From Lycocorax pyrrhopterus obiensis (lineage: Eukaryota > Chordata > Aves > Passeriformes > Paradisaeidae), in assembly GCA_014706295.1 (NCBI GenBank), contig JACSVZ010000002.1:20939994-21003993 (forward strand): a stretch of DNA of 64,000 nt. Reading direction: 5' to 3'. Numbering within the stretch: position 1 is the first letter of the stretch; the number at the start of each line of letters is the position of its first letter. Shown here piece after piece: positions 50,901 to 63,800 of the stretch. The position numbers were made by a program, and so were the translations under genes. The notes beneath the pieces are model-generated. The model ran no database searches and was not told the DNA's origin. It saw only the letters and a program-made list of their open reading frames with translations.

Positions 50901-51899
50901 TAGTTGTGCTGGGTCATCTTTTTTTGGTGAATTTCATTGAGACTTTGCATGGAAATGACAAATTATACAGTTTGAGTCTTCTGTATTTTATTTCAGATCT
51001 CTTTCCCAGTGTGGTTTCTATAGAGCTTAAGATAGATGTATATTTGCCAAAAAAACTCAGACATTTTTTAATGTTTGTTTAGGATGCAAATTGATGCAAT
51101 AAATAAGAATCAGGGATAATAAAGAGTAATGACTTTATTCTCACGTCTGAGCATTCAGACTATTTGCCAGAATCTGCCAGAGTCTACTGTTGCAGAAATT
51201 GTTAATTGTGCTAGTCCTTTTGAATATAGATGTTTTCCTGAACTCACCAACAATATAATAAGCCAGTAAATCTAAGTTTGACCTGCTTGTTATTTTTGTG
51301 AGCCCTGGGTATGTCAGAGGCTTTTCACCAAGTCAGGGTTATTAATCAAACCTGACTCCTTTTTATTGATTAGACCTCAAATGGTTGGGTTATATGCCAC
51401 CCTGTTTATGTATTGCTATTTAATTTGCAGCCACCCTTCGTGCACTCTATCTAAGTGACAACGATTTTGAAATCCTGCCGCCAGATATTGGGAAGCTCAC
51501 AAAGTTGCAGATAGTAAGTAATTTATCTAAATTCTTGGAAAATCAATTCACTTTTGCTACACTTGTAGGAGTAGAATCCAGTCAATTTGAGGAGTAGTAG
51601 GGTAGGTTTGCAGGAATAGACCACTACACCTGGAACTGTTTCTTGTTTACCAGAAGACACTTGTAAATAAATTGGAAGAACTGAGCGTTCAGGAGAAAGG
51701 TGGGGGCAGAGGGCGTAGAGTTCTCTTTCGGGCTGCTTTATGGTAACCGAAAACTGTTCTGACTGAATTTATGTTTGCTCTTAGCTGAGTCTTAGAGACA
51801 ATGACCTGATATCACTGCCTAAAGAAATTGGTGAGCTCACCCAGCTTAAGGAACTGCATATCCAGGGAAATCGTCTTACTGTGCTGCCCCCAGAACTGG
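23824..51899 (+). CDS. RSU1: Ras suppressor protein 1, N-terminal 199 residues (six coding exons; continues beyond window)
   Basis: RSU1 is a leucine-rich-repeat adaptor that binds the PINCH1 LIM5 domain in the ILK-PINCH-parvin complex at integrin adhesions and restrains Ras signalling. The joined exons 23824-23932, 31761-31811, 46276-46396, 49839-49957, 51431-51513 and 51785-51899 give 199 codons plus one base, with all GT-AG junctions in phase. The start is [20 protein letters not shown] with A at -3. LRRs of about 23 residues run from about residue 39 ([15 protein letters not shown]) through [56 protein letters not shown] and [15 protein letters not shown] to [15 protein letters not shown]. 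The sequence is nearly identical to human RSU1 as I recall it. The last about 77 residues, including the basic tail, are not found in the window. No frameshift or stop is seen. Confidence 0.95.
24949..24987. repeat. Inverted repeat, 11-bp arms, with an alternative inner hairpin
   Basis: CTTAAGTACAG at 24949-24959 is perfectly mirrored by CTGTACTTAAG at 24977-24987. Within it CAGAAC (24965-24970) and GTTCTG (24974-24979) form a competing 6-bp stem with a TAG loop. A further partial copy, GCTGTACTTA, follows at about 24,994-25,003. Confidence 0.7.
31383..31396. repeat. T(14) homopolymer
   Basis: There are fourteen T in a row within the first long RSU1 intron. This is simple sequence with no adjacent element that I can name. 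Confidence 0.8.
31761..31811 (+). CDS. RSU1: RSU1 coding exon 2 (residues 37-54)
   Basis: This is a 51-base exon with acceptor TTCATTTGCAG|TT and donor ACAA|GTAAGT. It reads [16 protein letters not shown], the start of the first leucine-rich repeat. It was placed by fit to the protein and by splice signals, because it is too short to show as an open frame. Confidence 0.93.
31812..46275 (+). other. RSU1: RSU1 intron between coding exons 2 and 3
   Basis: This 14.5-kb intron contains an ATTT-type simple repeat at about 36,455-36,485, a pyrimidine-rich tract at about 37,600-38,300, and an AAAC simple repeat at about 42,738-42,758. No exon or known mobile element was recognised. All open frames are short. 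Confidence 0.65.
36455..36485. repeat. (ATTT)n-like simple repeat
   Basis: TTTATTTATTTATTTG followed by further imperfect TTTA units. It is an ordinary intronic microsatellite. Confidence 0.6.
46276..46396 (+). CDS. RSU1: RSU1 coding exon 3 (residues 54-94)
   Basis: The acceptor is TTCCCACAG|CT and the donor TTGG|GTGCGT. It reads [17 protein letters not shown], then [20 protein letters not shown]. It covers the end of LRR1, LRR2 and most of LRR3. The donor GTGCGT is weaker than its neighbours. Confidence 0.94.
46397..49838 (+). other. RSU1: RSU1 intron between coding exons 3 and 4
   Basis: This is a 3.4-kb intron. It holds a 204-codon minus-strand open frame at 47548-48162, overlapped by a 111-codon plus-strand frame at 47561-47896. 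I match neither to a family. No other element is seen. Confidence 0.7.
49839..49957 (+). CDS. RSU1: RSU1 coding exon 4 (residues 94-134)
   Basis: The acceptor is CTTTACTTACAG|C after a strong T tract, and the donor is CTGA|GTAAGA. It reads [19 protein letters not shown], then [20 protein letters not shown]. It covers the end of LRR3 and the slightly longer LRR4. Confidence 0.95.
49958..51430 (+). other. RSU1: RSU1 intron between coding exons 4 and 5
   Basis: This is a 1.5-kb AT-rich intron. I see nothing recognisable in it beyond the splice signals. Confidence 0.75.
51431..51513 (+). CDS. RSU1: RSU1 coding exon 5 (residues 134-161)
   Basis: The acceptor is TAATTTGCAG|CC and the donor CAGATA|GTAAGT. 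It reads [20 protein letters not shown] and then KLTKLQI. It covers LRR5 and the start of LRR6, and ends in phase 0. Confidence 0.95.
51785..51899 (+). CDS. RSU1: RSU1 coding exon 6 (residues 162-200)
   Basis: The acceptor is TTGCTCTTAG|CTG and the donor CTGG|GTAAGA. It reads [18 protein letters not shown], then [20 protein letters not shown]. It covers the end of LRR6 and LRR7 and ends after the first base of a Gly codon. Only 271 bp separate it from exon 5. Confidence 0.95.
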
Positions 51900-54800
51900 G
51901 TAAGATTACGGATGATAATTTATTTATTTGACTAATAATGATGATGATGAACTGTATTTCCTCTGAAATGATTATGCTTAAGTCATCATATATGCTAGTA
52001 TTTACTTTCCCCTGAGAAAAACTCACTTTTTCACTCCTCCTGGATATGCAGGAGGAGCCAGAAGATGATGTGTGTTTGGTTTTATTACTTTTTTACATGT
52101 TGCATTTTTCTTGTGTATTATTACACCTGATTGCCAATTTGTATATAGCACCTTGCTTTATATAACGGATCATAAATACTGGGTCAGCAAACCTGTTCTT
52201 ACCTCTCACTGGGTTTTGAGAACACTATTTAGATTAGCCAAAATTACATTAAGCAAAAATGACAATAGCATAAGTGGCTTCTTAGTGGCTGCGCCTATAC
52301 AAAGTGGAAGTTTGATCAACTAGAGTGAAATACAGCTAAATGAGAGGATTTTTTTGTTTTTCAGTTTGATAGCCTACCTTTCTTAGGGAGTCTACAGCTC
52401 TTTAAGTTAAAGCAATGGAGCTGATTGATGTAATTTGAGTTTGTGATACTGTACATTTAAACACAGTTATAGGTGGCTTCTTTCAACCTATGAAGTAAGA
52501 GTTTTTCTTTGAAACTTAAGTATTGATTTTGCTAAATTTGCATTGCAGTACTCCATTTTACGTGAGGAGCGTGGTTCCTGTTTGCCCCAAGCCCGAAATT
52601 GGTTTCTGATCTTAAAATCTTTAAAAATATTTTCATCAGGAGTAATGTGGTTGTGTCAGTTACCTGTTTTCTGAAACACCTGTTACGCAGGGTCTGTTCC
52701 TTGTTTCTTGTTAAGGTGGACTGTTACATGGGGAAGCTTCTTCCTGCTGGTACCTTCCACATAATAGTTCCCAAAACTCAGAAGAATAGTGACTGAAGTT
52801 AGCATGATAAAATAAAATTATTTGTTTTCATAACAACTTGCTTTGACCCATTGACCCTGTGTGCTTTAATGTGACAGTCTACAACGAATGCTTTTTGTTT
52901 TATAGAGCAAAGTGCTTTTCTTCTGTGAATTGGGGAAGGTATTTGCTTTGACTCTTACTTTTTTGCCCACTATGAGGTTTTTTGCCTTTTCCCCTCACCA
53001 GTAGTGGTTGAAAGTTGCTCTCTTTTGTTTAATTTCAGATGTTTATGTCTTGAGACAGGTATACTTTCTTTAGGTTTTTGTCAAAGTCATATTTATTTAT
53101 CAATTCTCTTTCAACAGCAATAACATTTCAGAAGCATGTACTGTCTGTAAATGTACTTTTCTGTGGCTCCCTAAATTACAGCTTTCAGGGTTTTTTCAGA
53201 AAGTGGAAGATGAGTGGTGCACTGAGTCTAACCACCTTCTTTGGCTAATTAAATGTTCTAAACACGCTGCTGCCTTACAAGCATAACAACAGATCCTCAT
53301 TAAGTGGTTTTACTATCAAAATCCGTCCCAAATGGAGATGTTTGAAACAAAATTCTCCATATTTATTTTGTATTGACCTGCAAAATTCAGGATGCCCAAG
53401 GGAAATGTTTTCCTCTTAGTTAACATTTGTTTGCATTATAGAACAATATCACAATCTGGTAGAAAAAGGACTTTTAGTTTTGCCCCAGTCGATAAAGGTG
53501 AGGTGCACTGACACAGCTAAGTCCTTGTTACCTGTGTTCTTTATTACTCCGAAGGTATTTTATAAATTCTAATTGTCTTTTCCTATATAAATTTATCAAT
53601 GTTTCATTTTATGTTCTCACTCAAAATCCTCATTTGTGATCAGTTGCCGTAATTTCTGTTGTGATCTATGCCATGAATAATGCTAGGACTATCTCAAGTT
53701 TTTAAAATAGATTTTGGGATATATTTCTAGAAGACATTACACTGAAGTCTAGATTTGTAGTTTGTGCAACTTGCAGGCACAAATATTTACTGTGAAAAGC
53801 AATGTTCTTGCTTGTTTATTAAACCTTTAGGCGCACATGTAGGGAATGGAACACCAGACTAAGGTTTGGAAGGCTTGTTTGAGGTCAGGGGACAGACCAT
53901 AATAGGCAAGAGTGAATCTCTGCAGGCCTGTTTTCCCTTCTGTATACCAGGGCAGTTTAGAGAAGCACCCCTTTGCAGACAGTTTTAATGAAATGCCAAT
54001 GAAAGGTGGTATGAGAGGGTTGCAACCTACTGCATGGACTGCTAATGCCATAGTCACCATCTGAGGGAGTACGAACTTTGTCTGCTGTCCGAGTTCTCCC
54101 TCCTAAATTTTTAAAATTGAATTATAATGTACTCAGAACTATCCAAATACTTTTTGGTGTGCATGTCCGATAAATAGCTTTTCAATGAGCAGGTCCTGTT
54201 TGCATTAATTGGAGCTGCTGCTGTTCCATTAAAAGTAAACAATCTTTTCTCTCTCATTATCACTTTCATAATTAAAGGTGCTGAAGGCTTTTGACTGGCT
54301 TAGTTCAGGCACTGGTGGACAGCAGTGACTCACTGGATGTTCATTTACCACGGAGATGGGCAGAACTGAATGATGAGAAGGATGTGTGTGTTACATTAAA
54401 CTGTTTTTTAAAGGTAATGTAAATAAGTGCAGAAGAAGGAATGGAGAATAGGGTATGAAAAAGGCCACAGACAGGCCTCAGGGTCACAACTTTGGAATGG
54501 AGATACTAATAAATAACCCCTTACCATCAGCCTGTAATGTCACCCGGTGTGATTGAGCGTGGCACCTGTGCAGGGCTGGGGGAGATCACTATTATCCTCT
54601 GTTGTGTTTAGCAGAGAATGCCTACTGCTAATCTAAGAAACATATTCCTGCCCAGGAGGAAATGAGAGGACTGAAAGAGTGCACTGGTCCCTGGGTGAGG
54701 TGCTTTTCTGTAAATACAGTATGTGTGAGTGATGAACACAGGAAATGGCCAGGAGTAGGTGGGTGGAATTTGCAGCTTGTTTTTATCATTTATCTCCCAA

Positions 54801-57800
54801 AATCCCATTCATGAGAAATGGTGGTGGGCAGTCATATATAAACTTTAAAGAGGCGCTGGCATTTTTTTCTCTAGCATTTAAAAGGTTATGTGCTGCATTG
54901 CGAGACAAATAAATCATGATTCACTGCAACAACAGAGTTGCAGTCAGTTATATAAATTGCCAAGGAGGCACTAAATCTGTCACTTTGTGTGTTCTGACCA
55001 TTTAACAATGAGAATGGTTTGGAAAGAAAGTAGAGTAGAAACAAGAACCACATAAAATGGTAGATGCAATTAGTAACATCAGTGATGGTGTTTTAAGTTC
55101 ATTGTTTGTTCATCTGGGTGGACCCATATGTGCCACGTAAAAGATTTTGTCAGCAGAACGAGGAGTGTGAGAGTAGTACATAGTGCAGAGTACTCACAAA
55201 GACGTAGCTAAATAACCACCCAGGGAATGTAACTAGCTTACCTGTAGGTTTGCATTTTTGATGTGAAAACAAACGGTATGATTTTTAAAGCCCAGATTCT
55301 AGTGTTGCCTGTGTGCACTACCCTGCTGCCAACACAAGTGTGCGCACACACAGCTTGCTCAGGTTTGTGCATATGGAAGAACAGTGATTTCTAAGAATAC
55401 ATTCCCAATTACCATCCTCCTTTTTCAAAATGGAATTTGACATCAATGGCTTATAAGTTGCTGTTCAATACTGTTCTAGTTTATCAAATAATTTCCTCCG
55501 GTAAAGAGAGACACTATCAAAATTGTAAAGTTAGTACATAGTAGACGAGTGGAAAATTCAAGCCTTGTGAAAAATAAAAAAATCTTGACGGGGTAGGTAG
55601 CCATGTTCCTTTTTAAGGAATGTTAAATGTTTTGTAAATTTAATTTGTATATCAGAATAACTAAGTAATTCTTTCATAAATTTTTAGTTTTGAACAGCTA
55701 AATTACCTTCTGTGTATAAAGGGTTGGCTTTAAATACGAAGTTCAAGGAATTGTGTTGAAAGTCTCAATATTTCCATCACAGGAAGACCTTTTAGATTTT
55801 AGGCTTTTGAAATGCCTCTAGAATTTGCGAATTAATATTACGCAAAGTAGTAGCTGCAGTTGTTTGTTCAAGTAAATATTAATTGAAATAGCCGTTTACT
55901 CAGGTAATTATAACAGGCATGTGCAAATATAAGAATCACTTAATTTACAAAAGATATTTCTTTTCCAAGTGTTGGAAACTTTCCAATAGTTGACATAAAT
56001 GCCAAACTTTTCTTATTTTAGTATAAACTGTCACTGCACCTTGCCTGTGTCACAACACAGTGCTGCTCACACCTGCAGTACAGGTCATTGGTGCTTGTTG
56101 GAAGCCTAAACACTGGGGCTCTTTGAACAACAGTTCTGAGCACTAGAACAACTAATCGATACCTTACAATTTCAGAAAGAGACATGTTTCTATTTTTGGA
56201 ACTAAGGTAAGGGTGGATAAACAAAATAACTTGTTTTCTAGGACTGCTGATGTAGAAGTTATCAGTCAAGAAGCAATAAAAAACATGTATGTAACAAGAT
56301 AGGTTGTGGAGAGATTATTTATATAGAAAAGCTTCTCTGAAAATCTGTGCATATTCTAATTGCGATTCTCATTTAAGGTTTAAGTTAAAAAAAGAAAAAA
56401 AAAAGGCAAAACCACTACACCCGACACCCTACCGCTTGTTATGTAGTTAGAAACCAGGCTGAATGCGAAGTACTTGATGTACACTGCTGTAATTCTTGCC
56501 AAACTTTCTAAGATTCAGATTTGATCTTGCATTAGTTTTTAAAATATGCAAGTTTTAGAGTCATTTCTCAGATGACTACAGTGTGTGTGTGGGTGCTCCT
56601 CATGTTGACTGTACTCTGATTATAAGTATCATCAACATAATAATGATGTTTCTGTCAGCAGATACTTCATCTGTTGTGTCAGAGCTGTAGTAAGAATACT
56701 GTAATTAGAACCAATCTGAGCAAATGTTGCATTTTTTGTTATATTTAGTTCATTTTATGCTTTTCATAGTACTTAAAAGTGGTTTCGCTCTTCTGAGTAC
56801 TTGGCAACCTGTGTTTGAATGGAAGTTTCAAAGGTGCGGGGCAAAAGCAATACAGTGAGTCTTTTTTGAAGTCATTTTTTTAAGTTAACTAGATTTTGGT
56901 CTGATAGGGACCCTTCAAAGAGAGAATGCTCTGTTGAATTCCCGTGTAATTGAGAATCTCAGGGGAGTTTCTGATGCTGGAAAAAATGTGCAATATATTT
57001 CAAAATAAATTGGGATGCTGATCCTCTAAGCCTGTAATACTTCCTGTGCCATTAGAGTGTCTTTGATGTTAAACTACTTTGACATCACGTTAATTTCCTT
57101 TGTTCCAAAACCCATCTGCTGCATAGTGTGTTTCTTGGGTTTCTTCACTGGGAACACTTAGCAGTGGCTGTTGGTTTGCCCCTTGGGATCCCAGTCAGCA
57201 CTGGACATTTGTTGCACAGAGCAGTGAAGGAAATGGTATTTCCAGCACAACATGTCACCTTTCAAAGAAAGAAATCGGTGAAACTTAGCAGTACTTGTAG
57301 GTCTTCTAGTAATTGGTGTCGCTCTTATGTGAGGAATGTGGGAGAAATTAATTTATAATCAAGTTGTAAGTAATAAATAAATAATTTTAGAAGATATTTT
57401 TAGAAATACATTTTGAAGTAATTTCTTGGATTTTTTGTTAAAGTGCTCTTTCTTCTGCCTTTCCTCTTAGCTACCAAGACAATGGCACCAGCTGCGCTGG
57501 TTGCCCTGGTACCTGAAAGCTGTGTGTGGTGGAGGTCAGCTGTTGAAACAGCCTGATTTGTCATGTGGCAGTACAAGCCATTAGCAGAGTGTTGTTAGGT
57601 GAGGAGTGCCTTGTATGCTGCATTGAATAAGTTCCTGTTTTATGGCTTTCCTCTGTGAATGTTATTATTATTTATTCTTTCTACTAGTTGTCCTGGTAAG
57701 GTCTGATTTGTTGTGTACTGTGATGGTAGAAGTTTCAAGGGCTCTCTGCTTGTTCCCAGAGAGTTAACCACTCCTCCTGTCACATGAATATGGAAATGTG

Positions 57801-60800
57801 AATTTGCCCAGCCAGGTTAGGTCTATAATCTGCCTGTATTTAGTACCTGAAGTGTGGTTTAAGGTAGTAATTCAGCATTTTATCCATCCTCTTCTCCTTC
57901 CCAGGCTTCATCTTCAGTCCTGTCACATCTGAAGTTTCAGACTTCCCATTACACTTTGGTATAAAGATTCTGGCTGACCTTTGCTTTGATGCTGGAATTT
58001 TGTATAAATATCTCAGGACTACATTCACTTTGTTTTAAACTCTCTCCTATGAAACATGCTGGAGGGTAAAATTCTCTTCCAATACAATTGTAATAGCTGT
58101 AGCTGAGGCGATACCAGTTTGGCCTGTATCACTTCACATTTACATCAAGGGTAAAGAATTCAAGATTTAGGTGGTCTGCTTTTGCTTTATTTATTTCAGC
58201 TATGTTCCTTTTAGCAAATGGAGTCGCTATTATGGTATCACAGTATAATCAGACTATTTAACCTATCAAAGTGAAGAGTGAGAGGACACTTGGCTGCTGA
58301 TCCCCACTCACTCCATGAGAAGAAAGCTTGTAGCAGAGGGAGCAGCAGTGTTTCAGAACTAAGTCAGCTTAGTTCAGCACTGAAATAAAGAATGTGTTTT
58401 GACAGTGATGAAACATTAGAACAAGACACAACTGGCAGTGTCTCCATCTCCTGATGTTTTTCAGACCAGATGTTTTTCTGTTTGAAATGTGTTTGTAAGC
58501 TCTTCAATTATTGAACTGACACAGAGATCTACTGTTAAATGTATTCAGGTGAATGCTGAAGTTGGAGTCTCATCTCTGAACTCATTCTTGGAAATCATCA
58601 TGTACATCTAAGAAGTTGTAAGAGTAACATGTGATGTTGCAAAACCTGTTTTAACTCCCTGAAAGTAATTGTAAAACTGAGGATGGACTTAGGCTTCAGT
58701 GTTTGGCTTTCGGATTGCTCCCTCAGCTTCCTCTTACCCTGGGGCTTGCTGTCTAACACTCACAGGGGAAGTTGCAGGCATTCCCATCTGTGTGGTTAGG
58801 AAAGGATCCAGGGGAAGACTTCCAGCCTGCTTCTGTGTGATGGATGCTCTAGAGTATCTTGTTTATTTGCATGTACTGAATCTGATTTCTTGTTATCTGA
58901 GACTTGAACCTTTTCCCACATTATGTAGAACCACCACAAATGCTATTTCAGGGTTCTCTGAAGTGCTGGTGGCTAGAAGTGATACTGTTAGATCTTCTTC
59001 AGTGTAAGGATGTTGGGGTGAGAGGGCAGAAGCGTTGCTGGGATTGATCTTTCGGAACTGTTTCAGTCTAGGTTTAGGTTTACTAAACTTAGTTGTTCTC
59101 TCTTAGTGCATAGAAGCTCATCAGTAAGCAAGTCTGTATTTTTGACATACGCTATGAAGATGTACATTCGTTTATCATACTGAATATTTCCGCCGGTTCC
59201 AAAGAGATGGAGTCACACTTCACTTAGGTACAAGAAAACTTTGCTTTTTGTTGTCTTACTTCTCCTTTATAAATACTGTTTAAATCTACTGTATTCTGTT
59301 ACTAATCCTTCAAAAGTGCTGTGTCTTCAAAGCATAGATGATCTTACTTGGTTATAGGAATGGTATGAGTTACTGGTGCACAGCCTTACATATGCTTAAG
59401 ATTGGGGGAAAAATCATTGGCTTTTGATAATACTTTGTGACATAGAAATGAGTATATATTTTCATTTTTTACATAGGTATTAAGACATCATTCACAATTA
59501 ATTGCTTTGGTATCCTTTTTATGACATAATAGTCATGATATTTCTTCTACCCCTACACTTAAAACAATCTCTCTCTCTCTCTATTGAGAAAAAGCAAATG
59601 CCACAAAAGTAATAAAAATTATAATCCCTTCAGTGTAAAGCAAATCTAAAACAAGCCAGGACAGACATATTTTTACATACAACCTAAGTTTAAATTTAGT
59701 GCAGTGGATTGATCCCTTACTTAGCATTTAATAAAACAGGATTCAGAGGTATTTATATCTAAATAAATTACTAAAACTAATTTTGTTCTTCGTGTCATAT
59801 GTGCGACAGAGAGTAAGACCTTTGTGTTGTAAAAGGAAAGAACATTTAAATTGCAGTCTTAAGAGGAATCGCTAAAGGGATGTGTTACAGCTTGAGGACT
59901 CTCCCTGAGGTCAGTGAAGCAGAGTGTAGGCTGGGAGGGGAGTCACAGTATCAACAGGACACAGATGTGAAGCTCAACAGTATACAGGCTAAAAATTATA
60001 TCCATTGATTTTAATGAAGCTTCACTGGGGATGAATTTAAACCATTACAAAGAAGTGTTGATCTGGCATTTTACAGCTAGGATCATGTTTCTTATGCTGA
60101 ATGCCAATGTTCAGTTCTCAAATGTCAGAGTTGTTTAATTACCTAATTTCACCTTTTAATTTTTGAGAGTATTTAAGGTGTTGCCAGGGGGCATTCAAGT
60201 GGAAAGGACAAGCCAGGTTTGTGTTCATTCTGTTTCCTTTTGTATGTGTTGAAGTAATGCCTATGTACAGTAGTCATACCTTACTGTACCTCCTGTATTC
60301 ATCCACTGGGTAAATATTACACACTTTGTAGATCATACATCACAAGAGGATGAGGGACTTGTGGTTGTATGTAAGGGGTGCTTGCAGAGTAGATCTAATG
60401 GACAGGAGTAGCCTGGGAGGTCTGAAGGCACCCTTGGCCAAAGTGATGGGTGGCATCATTACTGGCTCTGACACCCTCTGCAAACACGACTGTGGGAGGC
60501 AGCATTTTATTTTCTATTATGAGCTCTTTTCTGACCTTCGAAGGCATTTGAGCAAAACATGAGTGTTCACACAGACCACTTTTTATTTCAACAGCACTGC
60601 AGGAAAATAACAAGAAACATTAATGATCATGGTTTAGCTCAAGTGCAGGATAGATCCACTGAGACAAGAAAGTGTAGCTGTCTTCTTATCCTGTAAATGT
60701 CTCTCAGGATGAGGTGTACCCACTGTCATACGAGGTGGCCCTTCTGCCCACCCATGGCTGTAGAAGCTCTGAATTTAAGAAGTGATAAATGGTATTTTTT

Positions 60801-63800
60801 GTTAATGGATCGCCTAAGTTAGAACACATTAAAATAAAAATATGCATACTTTGATTTTGCACTTGAATTTTCAAGAGTTTTGGTGTAGTTCTATTTATTG
60901 TAGCTCCCAGGTGGCAGCTAACGAGAGATTTGGGCAGTAGACAGTTTTCAGCTCTGCACAGCTTAGTAGTTGGGCATTAGGAGCAATTTGGTTTTGAGGT
61001 GGGGTAAACAAAGAAGTTAAATCACAGGGATCCAATCTAACTTAAGGGTTCAGGATCATCTTTAGATACGAGTGCTGAGACAGAAATAAAAATGCCAAGA
61101 ATCAGGCATTTTTAAGACCACACAGATGGCTCCTTTTAGAAGGTTTTTGGTCTTTCTGTGCAGGTTGTCCACAGCAGTCAGCTGTTAGATCTCTACTCTT
61201 CCCTTTTCCAGGTTCTGTTCTCTTTTCAGTGTCTACTTGCTGGTAGCAGCAGTGTCCACTTTGCCATCTTCCTACTTGGAAATCTATATTTACTGAAGAT
61301 AGAGTAAAAAAAGTATGTGTCGGACCTAGAAGGTTCTTTAAGCATGTTAAACCTGAGTTCTGGGATGTATAGTTTTGATGATTTATTAGAATAATTTTAG
61401 AAGCACTCAAAAATAATTTGAAAAACATTTCTGTGCCCTAGGAAAGGGGCTGTGCTGACTAGCCTTGAAGATGGCCTGTTCCTCCTCGCTTACCAGAGGC
61501 ACATGACTGTGATGCCTTTCGGTGGAGCTGGCGTCTTTCAATATGACAAAATAGCAAGAACTTGAAGTTCATAATGGAGAAATACAATTTTAGTGAAACA
61601 ATTATGCCAAATTAGAGAAATGATAAGTATTTTTTAATAGGCAGATATGCATGGAAAGAACAAAACAGCGGTGACCAGTGCAGTCTCCAATCCTAATATA
61701 TTTTGTGATTGAATCTTCAGGGCTGGAGTTTTACCAGAGGTAATTCTGCATTTTGCTTACTAAAAGTGTCTGAGGGATTTGATGTGATCTGTGTAGCAGA
61801 ACACTATAAATTTCCGAAAGCCCTGGGGATGGTGTTCTGCTGATGCTGCTGTTAGACAATACGCATGAAGGCGCATCTGCCATGGCTTTTTCCCTGGCTC
61901 TAGTGCTGTAGGGGTGGAATAACAGCATTTTCTAATGTGGTGCTGCCATAAAAAAATTACCTAGGCAAGGAGACTTTTGGGGTGCGGGAATAGGGACATG
62001 TGTGAGGTGTCCAGTTGCTCGGCACTCCTGAGGTGAGCCTGGTACCAGAGCCATTGCTTCAGACGAGTGTGATCATCTCTTCCACACTGCTGGGTTTGTC
62101 CTGTGCGCTGCAGCAGAAGGGTCCATGCAGTGTGCTCCTGTGTGTTTGGCTGCCCCAGCACACACTATTCATGAGATGTTACTGAGACATTGGTCTTGTG
62201 CTTGGGACTCCTGGATGTCCTGCAGCCAGAGTAGAATTAGGTATGCCCTTGATTCATGGGTTTTTTAGCTGTAAGCACAGAAAGGACAGCAGGATGTGGC
62301 CCCATGCAATGTACAGTGATGCAGTACGGACATTTCCCTTCTATCTCATTTTTAATTATGTGGCTTCTTTGTGCTCAAATGGCTTGCCTTGTGTCAGGAG
62401 GATTAGACTCCATTTCTTCCTTAGTTCTGATGAGGTGGGACACTCTCTGTGTAACTTCTTGTCCTACTTATTTTTCTGCCTTCGTTTCCAGATGGAAATT
62501 TTGGTATCAAACAGGGAGGATTTTAAAGCATTGGTTGCCCTGTCCTTCCTGTCTTCTGTAGGGCAGCCCTCCTTCACTCACCTGCAGAGAACCTGGTGCT
62601 TGCCGTGAGGACAGACAAGTTGTTCCTTTTCTCACTACCACACTTGATTAAATTCTTCACTTAAAATCCCTAGGCTCTCACTCCAGCTCTAGGTGACCAG
62701 TGGGATGGGCTGCCAGGTCAGCTGCTGCTGGCAAGGCTCCCAGAAGGACGTCCTGGGCAGGGAGGGGTGGATTTTGGTGCAGATCCTGAATTTTTGTGCG
62801 CCCCAGTTTCCTCTGTAATCGGATTAATTAGGGCCTCTGCCTCCCTCCTCCCTGTGAAGGTGAAAAGAAATATTTGTACCTGCCTCCAATGTATTTTGGG
62901 AAAAAAGAGAAGACAGAGGAAAATAAAGTTATTACGTTGGCATGGGGACCTACAGGTTATTCTGCTTGAGCAGTTTTGGTTTTGCTGTAAGATTCCTTTG
63001 GCTGTAGTAGAGTAGTAATTATTACAATTAATTATGTTTATATGGGCCATGTGGTATTTGAAATGGAAGTGGACATGCTGCTCTAGTGCTGTGGGAATGG
63101 AAACATGCAGCGTCCTTCCCTGGATGGTAAATTTCTGACACAGCTTGGGACGAGAGGATTCAGCTGAGACCCCGAATATTGAGATTTTGGGCACATGTAA
63201 CTTACTCCTATAAGCAGCATTGACCTTGACCTGTGATGGAGCCAAGCTTGCCTCCCCAAATTTAACTGGTTTTATTAGTTATACACAGATTGATCATTTT
63301 GCCTTGATGCAGCACCTACAGAATGCTTGCAGCGTTGGTAGTTTCAGAGGGCGGCATACAGGATTTTTTGCAGGTAATAAAATGGGAAATCCAATTTGCA
63401 GTTGCAAAGCAAGCCCCTGAGTGATACAGGATCTTCCCAGCAGCCCCGGTCAGAGGGTTAGGGCTAATCGCCACGCTGCCTGGCTTCCCCAGCGGCCTCC
63501 GCGTGAGAGCTGCATGGCGAGAGCGCCGGCCCGCGCCTTCAGCCAGCACAGATTTAGACACACTGCTTTCTAGCTTATTAGGTCCTCTTTGTCACAGTAC
63601 TTAATCCTTTTTCCTGATCCTTGTTAGAACAGGGCTGCCGAGTCCCTTAATAAAGCAGACGAGGTGCACTGAAGCGTGTGGCAGCGGGCGGCTGCCGCCT
63701 GACTGGCGGCTGTGGGGGATGCTCCTGCCACTGCTGGCTCAGACCAGCCTGCCACAGACAGCTGGCAGATGAGCTTGTTAAGGTGATGGTGACGCCATGA

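Noticed and set aside
58356..58375. Hairpin GAACTAAG / CTTAGTTC with a 4-base loop
   Set aside because: Arms of 8 bp with a short loop are expected several times by chance in 64 kb, and nothing around it suggests a role.
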